Assembly: GCF_014396385.1 (NCBI RefSeq)
Contig: NZ_CP060716.1
Span: forward strand, 2,294,001 to 2,358,000
Length of the DNA: 64,000 bases
From: Leucobacter denitrificans
GTDB taxonomy: Bacteria > Actinomycetota > Actinomycetes > Actinomycetales > Microbacteriaceae
Direction: 5' to 3'
Part shown: positions 56,011 through 64,000 of the stretch, piece after piece
How positions within the stretch are numbered: position 1 is the stretch's first letter
Layout: the number at the start of each line of letters is the position of its first letter
Program-made: the position numbers and the translations under genes
The notes under the pieces: generated by a model
What the model was told of the DNA's origin: nothing
The model's input: the letters and a program-made list of their open reading frames with translations, nothing else
Database searches by the model: none

Positions 56011-57489
56011 GTGAACGATTTCATGTCTGCCCAAACCCGTACCGAAACGGATTCAATTGGGAGCTTGGAAATACCGGCATCTGCATACTGGGGCGTGCAC
56101 ACTGCACGTGCCCACGAGAACTTTCCGATCGCGCGACGACCGGTCTCAGTGTATCCCGATTTCATTCGTGCGTTTGCGTGCGTGAAACAGGCAGCTGCCC
56201 GCGCAAACCTTGAGATCGGCGCACTCGACGAGCAGCGCGCGACTCTTATTGATCGGGCGTGTGAAGAGATTAAAACCGGCATGCTCCACGACCAGTTTGT
56301 GGTGGGAGTTGTGCAGGGTGGCGCGGGCACCTCGACGAACATGAACGCGAACGAGGTCATCACCAACCGTGCGCTCGAGCTTGCCGGTCACGACAAGGGC
56401 GACTACTCGTTTATCAACCCGAACGACCACACCAACCGTAGCCAGTCGACGAACGACACCTATCCGACCGCGATCAAGGTTGCTCTCGCGTTCTCCCTTA
56501 CGACGCTTCTCGAAGAACTCGAACTGCTCGCGGCTTCGTTTGAGCGCAAGGGGCGCGAGTTCTCACACATTCTGAAGGTGGGGCGTACCCAGCTTCAAGA
56601 CGCGGTTCCCATGACGCTCGGTCAAGAGTTCAACGCGTTTGCGGTGACGCTGCGCGAAGATGTGGATCGGCTGCGCGAAGCGGTAACGCTCCTTGGCGAA
56701 GTCAACATGGGTGCGACCGCGATTGGTACCGGCATTAATGCGCCAAAGGGGTACAAGGAAGCGGTGATCCGCCACCTGCGTGAAATTACCGATTTGAACC
56801 TCGTCACCAGCAGCGACCTCGTCGAGTCAACGATGGACACAGGCGTGTTCATTACGTTCTCGGGTGCGCTCAAGCGTTCTGCTATGAAGCTGTCGAAGAT
56901 CTCTAACGACCTTCGCCTGCTCTCCTCAGGCCCCCAGGCGGGCATCGGTGAGATCAACCTCCCCGCACGCCAGGCTGGTTCCTCGATCATGCCGGGCAAG
57001 GTAAACCCGGTGATCCCAGAAGCAGTATCGCAGGTCGCGTACTCAGTTGCGGGTGCCGATGTCACTGTTTCGATGGCGGTAGAAGCTGGTCAGCTGCAGC
57101 TCAACGCGTTTGAGCCGATCATTGCACACTCGCTGTTCCAGTCAATTCTTTGGTTGGAGCGCGCCTGCCAGACGCTGCGCGTGAACTGTGTCGACGGCAT
57201 CACCGCGAATGAAGAGCGACTCGAAGAGATGGTCTCGCGTTCAGTGACGGTTATCACCGCGCTCGCTCCGGTCATTGGGTATTCCGCGGCTGCGAAGCTC
57301 GCAAAGGAAGCACTCGCGACGAACGCGAAGGTCGCCGACCTCGTCACGTCTCAGGGGTTGCTTGACCGCGACGAGCTTGAGCGAATTCTGCAGCCGTCGA
57401 AGCTCGCGGGTCTCGCACCTGAAACCGACGCGATTCCTATTATTGAGGGCGACGCGGAGTACGAGGGCCATCCCGCAGTAGAAGCGTAA
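56011..57489 (+). CDS. aspA: aspartate ammonia-lyase
   Basis: Fumarase/aspartase superfamily protein of 492 residues. The N-terminal TRTETDSIGSLEIPASAYWGVHTARAHENFPI and the long signature GSSIMPGKVNP (residues 323-333), with the catalytic Ser in its first part, are those of aspartase rather than fumarase C. NMNANEVITNRAL and NDHTNRSQSTNDTYPTA are substrate-binding. AGGAG precedes GTG 56011; ATG 56023 is an alternative start. It produces fumarate and ammonium from aspartate. Confidence 0.92.
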   Translation: MNDFMSAQTRTETDSIGSLEIPASAYWGVHTARAHENFPIARRPVSVYPDFIRAFACVKQAAARANLEIGALDEQRATLIDRACEEIKTGMLHDQFVVGVVQGGAGTSTNMNANEVITNRALELAGHDKGDYSFINPNDHTNRSQSTNDTYPTAIKVALAFSLTTLLEELELLAASFERKGREFSHILKVGRTQLQDAVPMTLGQEFNAFAVTLREDVDRLREAVTLLGEVNMGATAIGTGINAPKGYKEAVIRHLREITDLNLVTSSDLVESTMDTGVFITFSGALKRSAMKLSKISNDLRLLSSGPQAGIGEINLPARQAGSSIMPGKVNPVIPEAVSQVAYSVAGADVTVSMAVEAGQLQLNAFEPIIAHSLFQSILWLERACQTLRVNCVDGITANEERLEEMVSRSVTVITALAPVIGYSAAAKLAKEALATNAKVADLVTSQGLLDRDELERILQPSKLAGLAPETDAIPIIEGDAEYEGHPAVEA

Positions 57490-57499
57490 GTCAGTCTAC

Positions 57500-57540
57500 A
57501 AACGGAGTGTGTCGCAACGTGCGGCGCACTCCGTTTTGCT
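57500..57540 (+). terminator. intrinsic terminator after aspA
   Basis: An 11-12 bp stem, AACGGAGTG with CACTCCGTT at its core, is followed by TTTTGCTTT. It may also stop transcription of the convergent hydrolase gene. Confidence 0.75.
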
Positions 57541-57546
57541 TTCTAG

Positions 57547-58410
57547 CTACGAAACGCAGTGCGACTTGAGTGCACCGATCTTCTCGATGGTGACCGTGAC
57601 CTCGGTGCCGTTCTGTAGGTACAGTGGCGGTTTGCGTGACCGGCCAGCTCCACCCGGCGAACCGGTGGAGATGAGGGTGCCGGGGAGCAGGGTGAGTGAT
57701 TGCGACAGCGACGAGATGAGTTGCGCCACGGTGCGGATCATGAACCCGGTCGTTGAGTCCTGTACTCGAAGACCGTCAACATCGGTCGTAATGCTCAGTG
57801 CCTGCGGATCAGGGATTTCATCGGAGGTCACCACAACTGGGCCCACGGGAGTAAAGCCGTCGAACGACTTGCATCGCGACCACTGTGGCTCTTGGAACTG
57901 AATGTTGCGCGCGGTGATGTCGTTCACGGCCGTGTAGCCAAAGACGTAGTCAAGCGCTTCTTCCGGGGTGACATTCTTGGCAGCGCGCCCGATGACAACC
58001 CCGAGCTCACCCTCGTAGTCCACCTCTTCGCTAATGGAGGTCGGCAACTCCACTGTTCCACCGTGCCCATTGAGTGAATTTGGAAAGAGTGAAAACAGCA
58101 CTGGGCCCGAGTCATTGTCGAGCGCGAGTTCACTCGCGTGTTCGTCGTAGTTCAGACCGACTGCGAGCACGATCGGGGGATTCAGGATTGCCGAGGCAAA
58201 TTGCGCTTCGGTTGCAGCGATTCCTGTTTCACCGGGCAGTGCGTCGAGCGCAGACGAAATTCGCGCGATCGTGTCAGGGCCCGAGGCGATGAGTTCTTGC
58301 AGCGTCGCAAAATTCTCGCCGAGCTCGCGGATCGCGACGAAACGCTCGCCGTTCTGGGCGAACAATTCTGGAATGTCGGTGCTGTCAGAAACAAGATGCG
58401 CAAATCTCAC
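57547..58410 (-). CDS. fumarylacetoacetate hydrolase family protein
   Basis: 287-residue FAH-fold enzyme. The metal-binding triad residues appear in SEEVDYEGELGVVIGRAAKNV (two Glu) and the following FGYTAVNDITARNIQ (Asp), and the end STGSPGGAGRSRKPPLYLQNGTEVTVTIEKIG is typical. Such proteins cleave or hydrate acylpyruvates and similar 2-oxo acids in aromatic-compound breakdown; the substrate is not assigned. It is convergent with aspA. Confidence 0.87.
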   Translation of the reverse strand: MRFAHLVSDSTDIPELFAQNGERFVAIRELGENFATLQELIASGPDTIARISSALDALPGETGIAATEAQFASAILNPPIVLAVGLNYDEHASELALDNDSGPVLFSLFPNSLNGHGGTVELPTSISEEVDYEGELGVVIGRAAKNVTPEEALDYVFGYTAVNDITARNIQFQEPQWSRCKSFDGFTPVGPVVVTSDEIPDPQALSITTDVDGLRVQDSTTGFMIRTVAQLISSLSQSLTLLPGTLISTGSPGGAGRSRKPPLYLQNGTEVTVTIEKIGALKSHCVS

Positions 58411-58530
58411 GATTCAAGGGTATCGAAAAATGCCAGGTAATCCCTTGTTTATAGGGTCCATGCGCGGAATGGTTGCCTTGGAGGAGTTCCCCTCTCAGCG
58501 AACCCTCTGTCTCAGCGGCATCGAATCAGC

Positions 58531-58536
58531 CAGAAT
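58531..58536 (+). promoter_or_regulatory. -10 box of the FKBP gene
   Basis: CAGAAT ends six bases before ATG 58543; no ribosome-binding site. Confidence 0.4.
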
Positions 58537-58542
58537 GGGCGC

Positions 58543-58914
58543 ATGACTGAAACACCGCTTACGAAGCCAGAAATTGATGCTCCCGAAGGTCCGGCACCCG
58601 CAGATCTTCAGATCGTAGACCTTGTTGTCGGTGAAGGTGCAGAGGCCGTCGCATCGTCCACAGTCGATGTGCACTACCTCGGTGTTGACCATGATTCGGG
58701 CGAAGAGTTCGACTCGTCGTGGAGCCGTGGTGAATCAGTGAACTTCCCACTTCGTGCGCTCATTCCTGGCTGGCAGGTCGGTATCCCGGGCATGAAGGTC
58801 GGCGGGCGTCGCAAGCTCATCGTCCCTCCAGCGCAGGCCTACGGCACAGCAGGCGGCCACCCACTCTCCGGAAAGAGCCTCATCTTCGTCATTGATCTGC
58901 TCGGCGTGAGCTGA
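58543..58914 (+). CDS. FKBP-type peptidyl-prolyl cis-trans isomerase
   Basis: A single cytoplasmic FKBP domain of 123 residues: VDVHYLGVDHDSGEEFDSSWSRGESVNFPL, LIPGWQVGIPGMKVGGRRKLIVPPAQAYG and the end LIFVIDLLGV contain the usual pocket residues (Tyr, Asp, Phe-like, Trp, Tyr). No signal peptide. Stand-alone gene with its own probable leaderless promoter. Confidence 0.93.
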   Translation: MTETPLTKPEIDAPEGPAPADLQIVDLVVGEGAEAVASSTVDVHYLGVDHDSGEEFDSSWSRGESVNFPLRALIPGWQVGIPGMKVGGRRKLIVPPAQAYGTAGGHPLSGKSLIFVIDLLGVS

Positions 58915-58932
58915 TCCACACAGGGTCGCGCG

Positions 58933-58973
58933 CGCGCCGCACAACCCGCGCAATGACGCGCGCGTGCGGCGCG
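58933..58973 (+). terminator. GC-rich hairpin after the FKBP gene
   Basis: CGCGCCGCAC (58933-58942) and GTGCGGCGCG (58964-58973) pair perfectly; inner CGCG sequences extend it. No T-run follows, so termination would be of the non-canonical kind. Confidence 0.4.
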
Positions 58974-59029
58974 TGAACCCGAAGTGGTAGCGTTCTTCTG
59001 TTCAGTAGGTTCAGGGCGACAGGAGCGTT

Positions 59030-60484
59030 GTGGCGGAGACCCAGCAGCAGGTAGAACAGAGTCGAGGCGTTCTCGACCGATACTTTGAGATCAGCAAACG
59101 CGGTTCGACCGTAGGCGCTGAGGTTCGTGGCGGTCTCGTCACGTTCGTCACGATGGCTTACATCGTGATTCTCAACCCGATCATCCTCTCGGGTAAAGAG
59201 GATGTCGTCGGGAACATGCTCGACTTCGGCCAGGTGAGCGCCGCAACCGCGCTTGCTGCGGGAGTGATGACGATTCTGTTTGGAATCGTCTCGAAGTTGC
59301 CGTTTGCGTTCGCGGCTGGCCTCGGCATTAACGCGTTCCTCGCATTCTCTGTGGTGCAAGAGGTGACCTGGCCAGAGGCAATGGCGATCGTGATTATCAA
59401 CGGTGCCCTCATCGTGATTCTCTCGGCCACTGGGCTCCGGCGCATGATCTTCGATGCCGTTCCGGTTCAGCTCAAACTGGCAATCACCGTTGGTATCGGT
59501 TTCTTCATTGCGTTTATCGGCTTTGTTAACTCGGGCTTTGTCGACGCGACAGGGCAATCCTCGCCACCGGTCGGCCTTGGCCCCGCAGGCGTCGGCTTCA
59601 TTGCTACCGTTCCCACGCTCATTTTCGTCATCACCCTAGTGCTCACCGGCATCCTCGTTGCGCGCAAGGTGAAGGGTGGAATCCTTATCGGGCTCGTGAC
59701 CGGCACGATTATCGCCGTGATCGTTGAGGCAATTTGGAAGATCGGCCCGAAATTCGGTGCCGATGGATCGGTGAACGCCGGAGGCTGGAGCCTCACCGAG
59801 CCTGTGCTCGAAGGCAATCCGTTCGCACTACCCGACTTGGGTCTCATCGGTCAGGTGAGTTTCGACTTCGGCAAGGTCAGTGTCGTCACGCTTGTCATGC
59901 TCGTGTTCACGCTGCTGTTCACCAACTTCTTCGACGCCATGGGCACTATGACGGGGCTTTCTCGCGAGGCCGGTCTTGCAGATTCGAAGGGCAACTTCCC
60001 TCGCATCAAGTCGGCGCTCGTCGTCGAGGGTGTCGGCGCGATCGTTGGTGGAGCCACGTCCTCCTCATCAAGCACGGTCTTCATTGAGTCAGGTGCCGGT
60101 ATCGGTGAGGGTGCTCGCACGGGTCTCGCAAATATCGTGACTGGATTCGTCTTCTTGCTTGCGATGTTCTTTACGCCGCTCACGCAGATTGTTCCCACCG
60201 AGGTTGCAGCCGCAGCGCTCGTCGTAGTTGGTGCGATGATGATGTCTCAGATCGCCCACATCGATCTCGGTGATTTCCGCGTACTTCTGCCCGTCTTCCT
60301 CACCGCTGCAGTGATGCCGCTGAGCTACTCGATCGCGAACGGAATCGGTGCGGGCTTTGTGTCGTGGGTGCTCGTGAATGCATTTACTGGGCGCGCAAAG
60401 CAGGTGCACTGGCTGCTCTGGATCGTGTCACTCGGGTTCGTGATCTTCTTTGCTCGCGGGCCAATCGAGGCGCTGTTCGCCTAA
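59030..60484 (+). CDS. NCS2-family purine permease (AzgA-like)
   Basis: 484-residue transporter with about 13 hydrophobic segments. The adenine/guanine/hypoxanthine branch is indicated by YFEISKRGSTVGAEVRGGLVTFVTMAYIVILNPIIL, GLGINAFLAFSVV and FFDAMGTMTGLSREAGLADSKGNFPRIKSALVVEG and SSSSTVFIESGAGI. Probably imports purine bases with protons. AGGAG precedes the GTG by 6 bases. Confidence 0.92.
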   Translation: MAETQQQVEQSRGVLDRYFEISKRGSTVGAEVRGGLVTFVTMAYIVILNPIILSGKEDVVGNMLDFGQVSAATALAAGVMTILFGIVSKLPFAFAAGLGINAFLAFSVVQEVTWPEAMAIVIINGALIVILSATGLRRMIFDAVPVQLKLAITVGIGFFIAFIGFVNSGFVDATGQSSPPVGLGPAGVGFIATVPTLIFVITLVLTGILVARKVKGGILIGLVTGTIIAVIVEAIWKIGPKFGADGSVNAGGWSLTEPVLEGNPFALPDLGLIGQVSFDFGKVSVVTLVMLVFTLLFTNFFDAMGTMTGLSREAGLADSKGNFPRIKSALVVEGVGAIVGGATSSSSSTVFIESGAGIGEGARTGLANIVTGFVFLLAMFFTPLTQIVPTEVAAAALVVVGAMMMSQIAHIDLGDFRVLLPVFLTAAVMPLSYSIANGIGAGFVSWVLVNAFTGRAKQVHWLLWIVSLGFVIFFARGPIEALFA

Positions 60485-60494
60485 CGAGCTACCA

Positions 60495-61343
60495 CTACTC
60501 GCCGAGCGAGCTGTACGCCTGAGAAATCTGCGCGTGCAGCTCGCTCGCTGTATTTGGGGCAGCCGCGATGAGCATTGATGTTCCCGGGTTCGCACCGTCG
60601 AGCCCGCGCACGCTCGCACCCGCCTCCCGCGCAATGAGCGCGGCGGCTGCGTAGTCCCAGGGGTTGAGTCCGCGCTCGTAGTACGCGTCGATCCTGCCCG
60701 CAGCGAGCATGCAGAGGTCTGCCGCTGCCGATCCCATTCTGCGAATGTCACGAACCTGGGGGAGGAGCGTCTGCAAAATACGTACCTGCTCGGTGCGCCG
60801 TTCGGGGGTGTAGCCAAACCCGGTAGCGAGCAGCGTGGTCTCGAGAGGCTTTTCGCTGGGCCCGTGGATCGGCTCGCCCCCCAGATAGCTTCCGCCGTGT
60901 TCCCAGGCGGTGTAGATCTCGTCGAACACCGGGAGATAGACCGCTCCTGCAATCGCGCGGCGTCCGTCTTCCATCGTGCCTTCAGCCCCGTCTGTCACTG
61001 TCGCAGCGACGCTCACGCCGTAGAAGGGGAGGTCGTAGAGGTAGTTCACGGTGCCGTCGATGGGATCCACTACCCACGTAATACCGCTCGACCCAACGAT
61101 ATGTGCGCCCTCTTCGCCAAGCAGCCCATCGTCAGGCCGTGCGGTAAGGAGTGCCCGCTGGGCGAGTGACTCGGCTCGCTGATCCGCACGTGTGACGACA
61201 TCGGCGAGGCTCGTCTTCGTGTCGGCAATCTCAACGCCAGACGCCCGTATGCTGTGAATCTCTGTGCCGACCGATCGAGCAACATCGGCAGCGAGATTCG
61301 CGAGCATACGGGCGTCGTGACTGTGTGAATTTGCGGGGGTCAT
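60495..61343 (-). CDS. inositol monophosphatase family protein
   Basis: Mg-dependent phosphatase of 282 residues. Metal ligands are in GEEGAH (Glu77/78), WVVDPIDGT (Asp93, Asp96) and GLNPWDYAAAALIAREAGA (Asp). Substrates of the family include inositol-1-phosphate, histidinol phosphate and 3'-phosphoadenosine phosphate. TAGGCT (minus strand, 61350-61355) ends six bases before ATG 61343, so it is probably leaderless. It is convergent with the purine permease gene and lies 29 bp downstream of amt on the same strand. Confidence 0.9.
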   Translation of the reverse strand: MTPANSHSHDARMLANLAADVARSVGTEIHSIRASGVEIADTKTSLADVVTRADQRAESLAQRALLTARPDDGLLGEEGAHIVGSSGITWVVDPIDGTVNYLYDLPFYGVSVAATVTDGAEGTMEDGRRAIAGAVYLPVFDEIYTAWEHGGSYLGGEPIHGPSEKPLETTLLATGFGYTPERRTEQVRILQTLLPQVRDIRRMGSAAADLCMLAAGRIDAYYERGLNPWDYAAAALIAREAGASVRGLDGANPGTSMLIAAAPNTASELHAQISQAYSSLGE

Positions 61344-61372
61344 GCCCCGAGCCTACCGGCGAGTTCGGTGGC

Positions 61373-62605
61373 TCAGCGTGTGCTGCTGAGCACCTTCGCT
61401 TCGCTTTCCTCAACCTCGTAGGCGTAGGCGTACTCTCCGTGAGCGGCCTCGTCGATTCCGCTCTCCTCGACCTCGACGGGTACGCGGAGCCCGGTGAGCA
61501 GTTTCACACTGAGCGCGATGAGCAGTGAGACCACGAAGCTGTATACGGCGACGGCGACAACCGAGATGGCCTGTACGAAGAGCAGTCCAGCGTCGCCCCC
61601 GGTGAAGAGCCCGTCATTGAAGGCGAAGAACCCAAGGTACAGCGAGCCGATGACCCCAGCGACGAGGTGAAGACCAACAACGTCGAGCGAGTCGTCGTAA
61701 CCGAGGCGGTACTTCCAGTCGATCGCAAAGGCGCAAGCAATGCCGGCGATGAGACCGAGCAGGAGAGCCCAGAGCGGAGAAAGGTTCGCTGCGGAGGGCG
61801 TGATCGCGACGAGACCCGCGACAGCTCCCGATGCTGCGCCGATGACGCCCGGCTTCTTACCGCGCAGTGCGTCGACGACGATCCACCCGACAATACCTGC
61901 GGCAGGAGCAGCCAGAGTGTTCACGATGATGAGGCCTGCTTCGCCAGCTTCGGTCGCGAGCCCTGAGTTAAACCCGATCCACCCAAACCAAAGCAGTGCG
62001 GCGCCGATGGTGACGAGCGGCACACTGTGCGGCTTGTGCGACCCCGGTGCAAACCCGATGCGCTTGCCAGCCACGATCGCGAGGGCGAGCGCTGCCGCGC
62101 CAGCATTGATGTGGATCACCGTACCTCCCGCGAGGTCGATGACATCAGGGGTGCCGAGTGTGGTTCCCAAGTTCTGGATCCAGCCACCGCCCCAAACCCA
62201 TGCGGCAACCGGGAAGTACACGAGCGTCGCCCAGACTCCCGAAAAGAGCACCCAGGAGCCGAGACCGACACGATCAGCGATGGCACCAGAGATAAGTGCG
62301 GTGGTGATCATTGCGAAGACCGCGCCGAAGCCGACGCCAATGAAGTCTGCAGGGTCAGTGTTCAGCAGACCGAAATCTTTGAATGGGCTACCTGCGAACC
62401 CGCTCTCGCCGTCTGCGAAGTAGTTCATGCTGTAGCCAAAGAGGATCCACAACACTCCGACGACGCCCATCGCGCTCACGCTAAACAGCATCATATTTAC
62501 GACCGACTTCACCCTGACGAGTCCACCGTAGAACAGTGCTAGGCCAGGGGTCATGATGAGCACGAGCGCTGTGCTCGCTAACGTCCAGACGTCTGTGGCT
62601 TCCAT
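61373..62605 (-). CDS. amt: ammonium transporter
   Basis: Amt/MEP/Rh channel of 410 residues with eleven hydrophobic segments. FYGGLVRVKSVVNMM, WVWGGGWIQNLG, AGGTVIHINAGAAALALA, GWIGFNSGLA and DVVGLHLVAGVIGSLYLGFFA contain the twin His and aromatic gate residues. The C-terminal tail is acidic. ATG 62605 is preferred over an open extension to 62635. No PII (glnK) gene is adjacent. A six-part array of GlnR-type half-sites lies 88-149 bp upstream, so nitrogen control is likely. Confidence 0.95.
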   Translation of the reverse strand: MEATDVWTLASTALVLIMTPGLALFYGGLVRVKSVVNMMLFSVSAMGVVGVLWILFGYSMNYFADGESGFAGSPFKDFGLLNTDPADFIGVGFGAVFAMITTALISGAIADRVGLGSWVLFSGVWATLVYFPVAAWVWGGGWIQNLGTTLGTPDVIDLAGGTVIHINAGAAALALAIVAGKRIGFAPGSHKPHSVPLVTIGAALLWFGWIGFNSGLATEAGEAGLIIVNTLAAPAAGIVGWIVVDALRGKKPGVIGAASGAVAGLVAITPSAANLSPLWALLLGLIAGIACAFAIDWKYRLGYDDSLDVVGLHLVAGVIGSLYLGFFAFNDGLFTGGDAGLLFVQAISVVAVAVYSFVVSLLIALSVKLLTGLRVPVEVEESGIDEAAHGEYAYAYEVEESEAKVLSSTR

Positions 62606-62693
62606 GGGATTTCTCTTTCGCTTTACCTGACCCAATTGATCGGGCCCCGCGTCTCGAGCGTGTGACGCGATGGACCCATCTTGCGCGAACGTC

Positions 62694-62753
62694 GTTTCTT
62701 CCGAGTTTCACCACTGTGGCGACAGCGTCACAATTTTGTTTCCGTGTCGTTTC
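62694..62753 (-). promoter_or_regulatory. array of six GlnR-type half-sites upstream of amt
   Basis: Read on the minus strand towards amt: GAAAC (62749-62753), GAAAC (62738-62742), GTGAC (62727-62731), GCCAC (62716-62720), GAAAC (62705-62709) and GAAAC (62694-62698), every pair separated by exactly six bases. The actinobacterial GlnR box is GTnAC-n6-GAAAC, usually in tandem. One half-site (GCCAC) is degenerate. Confidence 0.75.
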
Positions 62754-62809
62754 GTCTTGCTCGGTGACTTCTGAACACCCGAGCGTGTGCCGGTTGCTGA
62801 GATCGGTGC

Positions 62810-62886
62810 TAAGATAGTGAGGTTGCCGTGAGAATCGGCCGCGGATAGAGAGAGCTCCAGCATCCTGCTGACGGCGCCGCGCAACC
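62810..62886 (+). promoter_or_regulatory. rpsO promoter box and structured leader
   Basis: TAAGAT at 62810-62815 is a -10 box. The leader can fold with an outer stem GGTTGC (62821-62826) with GCAACC (62881-62886), a CGT/ACG continuation and a hairpin CAGCA-TCC-TGCTG (62858-62870). S15 represses its own translation through leaders of different shapes in several phyla, so this may be such an element. AAAAGAGGGA follows as ribosome-binding region. Confidence 0.45.
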
Positions 62887-62906
62887 AGAGAAAAGAGGGA
62901 CCATCT

Positions 62907-63176
62907 ATGCCACTTTCACAAGAAGTCACCAAGGCGATCGTAGACGAGTACGGAACGAAGCCAGGCGATACCGGTTCCCCTGAGGTTCAGGTTGCACTGC
63001 TTTCGCGTCGTATCAAAGATCTGACGGAGCACCTCAAGGAGCACAAGCACGACCACCACTCGCGTCGTGGCCTCCTGCTTCTCGTCGGCCAGCGCCGTCG
63101 TCTTCTTGCATACCTGCAGAACGTCGACATCAACCGCTACCGTGCACTCATCGAGAAGCTCGGACTGCGTCGATAG
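62907..63176 (+). CDS. rpsO: 30S ribosomal protein S15
   Basis: 89-residue four-helix protein that binds the central domain of 16S rRNA. Typical words are [50 protein letters not shown]. pnp, the usual next gene, is not present; a terminator follows. Confidence 0.97.
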   Translation: MPLSQEVTKAIVDEYGTKPGDTGSPEVQVALLSRRIKDLTEHLKEHKHDHHSRRGLLLLVGQRRRLLAYLQNVDINRYRALIEKLGLRR

Positions 63177-63218
63177 CATTCGAACTGCGTTGGTAGCAGC
63201 GTTCGCCTACTGACTCTG

Positions 63219-63255
63219 AAGTGCCCCTCCTCCTTCGGGAAGAGGGGCACTTTTG
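63219..63255 (+). terminator. intrinsic terminator after rpsO
   Basis: AAGTGCCCCTC (63219-63229) pairs with GAGGGGCACTT (63242-63252); TTTTG follows from 63251. Confidence 0.85.
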
Positions 63256-63345
63256 TCCGTGCGTGAGTTCGTTGTGCGTGCGCTCGTGATGCGTGAAGGA
63301 ATGGATCGTGCCGGGTGCTTGAGCCATGTCGCGATGCAGACGTAG

Positions 63346-63383
63346 AAATGAGGAAGGCCCCCGGCACCGAAGTGCCAGGGGCC
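63346..63383 (-). terminator. intrinsic terminator after the aminotransferase gene
   Basis: On the minus strand GGCCCCTGGCAC (63383-63372) pairs with GTGCCGGGGGCC around a TTCG loop, followed by TTCCTCATTT. It ends the convergent minus-strand gene. Confidence 0.7.
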
Positions 63384-63400
63384 CGATCCACATTCGACCG

Positions 63401-64000
63401 TTAGATCTTCGACGAAGCGTCTTTCAGTACGCTGCGCAGAATGCCACCGATCTCAGCGAACTCAGCCGGACCAATGGTCAGCGGCGGAGCGAGCTGGATG
63501 ACGGGGTCTCCACGGTCGTCGGCGCGGCAGTAGAGGCCGGCGTCCCAGAGTGCAGGGGAGAGGTAGTCGCGGAGGAGCCTGTCTGACTCTTCCTCGTTGA
63601 ACGTCTCCTTGGTTGACTTGTCCTTCACGAGCTCGATGCCGAAGAAGTAACCTTCACCGCGCACGTCGCCAACGATATCAATGTCGAGCAGCTTCTCGAG
63701 CTCGGCACGGAACAGCGGGCTGTTCTCGCGGACACGACCGTTCAGGTCTTCTTCTTCGAAAATATCGAAGTTGGCGAGTGCCGCAGCTGCTGCCGCAGGG
63801 TGACCAGCGAAGGTGAAGCCGTGGTAGAACGTGTTCTCGACTGAGTTGAACGGCTCCGATACCTTGTCAGAAACGACCATCGCACCGAGGGGAACATAGC
63901 CCGAGGTGATGCCCTTTGCCGAGGTGATGATGTCAGGCTCGTAACCGAGTGCCTTCGATGCAAAGAACTCGCCAACGCGACCGTAAGCACAGATAACCTC
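63401..64000 (-). CDS. class III (PLP-dependent) aminotransferase, C-terminal part
   Basis: The gene runs off the window edge; 200 codons are visible without a start. The cofactor lysine is in DIITSAKGITSGYVPLGAM, and FYHGFTFAGHPAAAAAALANFDIFEEEDL and GEGYFFGIELVKDKST are typical of omega-amino acid:pyruvate or aspartate aminotransferase-family proteins (putrescine, beta-alanine and similar substrates). The gene is distinct from gabT at 12-13.5 kb. The substrate cannot be set from the visible part. Confidence 0.88.
   Translation of the reverse strand, partial: EVICAYGRVGEFFASKALGYEPDIITSAKGITSGYVPLGAMVVSDKVSEPFNSVENTFYHGFTFAGHPAAAAAALANFDIFEEEDLNGRVRENSPLFRAELEKLLDIDIVGDVRGEGYFFGIELVKDKSTKETFNEEESDRLLRDYLSPALWDAGLYCRADDRGDPVIQLAPPLTIGPAEFAEIGGILRSVLKDASSKI

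Overview
This window is ordinary, well-conserved chromosome from a high-GC Gram-positive bacterium. Gene order (prmC, ywlC, wecA, atpI-like, atpBEFHAGDC), the RamA/RamB-type acetate regulators, a DUF501 gene beside ftsB/divIC, and many genes that start a few bases after a TAnnnT box all point to Actinobacteria, most likely Microbacteriaceae (Leucobacter-like; genus not certain). No phage, transposase, CRISPR array or secretion system was seen.

Layout. 1-3.4 kb: prmC, ywlC, wecA and an AtpI-like protein in overlapping order. 3.5-10.4 kb: the complete F1Fo ATP synthase operon. 10.4-18.4 kb: yaaA, a PP2C phosphatase, gabT, an OsmC protein, then metG-tatD-rsmA-ispE. 18.4-24 kb: a 67-bp tandem repeat, two CPWC DsbA/FrnE-type oxidoreductases, a 58-residue protein ending in a CCGGSCC tail, a membrane-anchored lipase-type hydrolase and an ABC-F ATPase. 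24-29 kb: a class II amidotransferase, a decayed FMN glutamate synthase gene, two acyl-CoA dehydrogenases and a MarR regulator. 29-37.9 kb: tRNA-Gln, glmU-prs, rplY, pth-mfd, mazG. 37.9-49.7 kb: RamA-like regulator, DUF485 protein and acetate-type symporter, hisS, eno-ftsB-DUF501, NDH-2, RamB and PEP carboxykinase. 49.8-54.2 kb: tRNA-Leu(UAA), a 37-residue membrane peptide overlapping a PLP aldolase/racemase-like enzyme and a sugar-lactone oxidase, lemA and htpX. 54.2-64 kb: a 111-bp tandem repeat, MFS transporter, aspA, FAH-family hydrolase, FKBP, NCS2 purine permease, inositol phosphatase, amt, rpsO and the C-terminal part of a class III aminotransferase.

How the genes fit together. ATP synthase, NDH-2, enolase and PEP carboxykinase cover energy and central carbon flux. 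The symporter, the RamA- and RamB-type regulators and pckG form a coherent short-chain carboxylate (acetate) response set, and RamA-type G-tract motifs lie in both the ramA-like and pckG upstream regions. Upstream of amt there are six GlnR-type half-sites at an exact 11-bp period.

The most interesting signals are small or regulatory. They are: the Cys-tailed small protein beside twin DsbA-like proteins; an intrinsic terminator of the atp operon built into the first codons of yaaA; an in-frame TAA at codon 3 of the DUF485 gene; a perfect 17-bp inverted repeat enclosing the ftsB start; two tandem duplications that copy a gene's stop codon together with downstream hairpins; and a set of about 14 apparently leaderless genes. 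All calls were made by reading the sequence; no searches were run.
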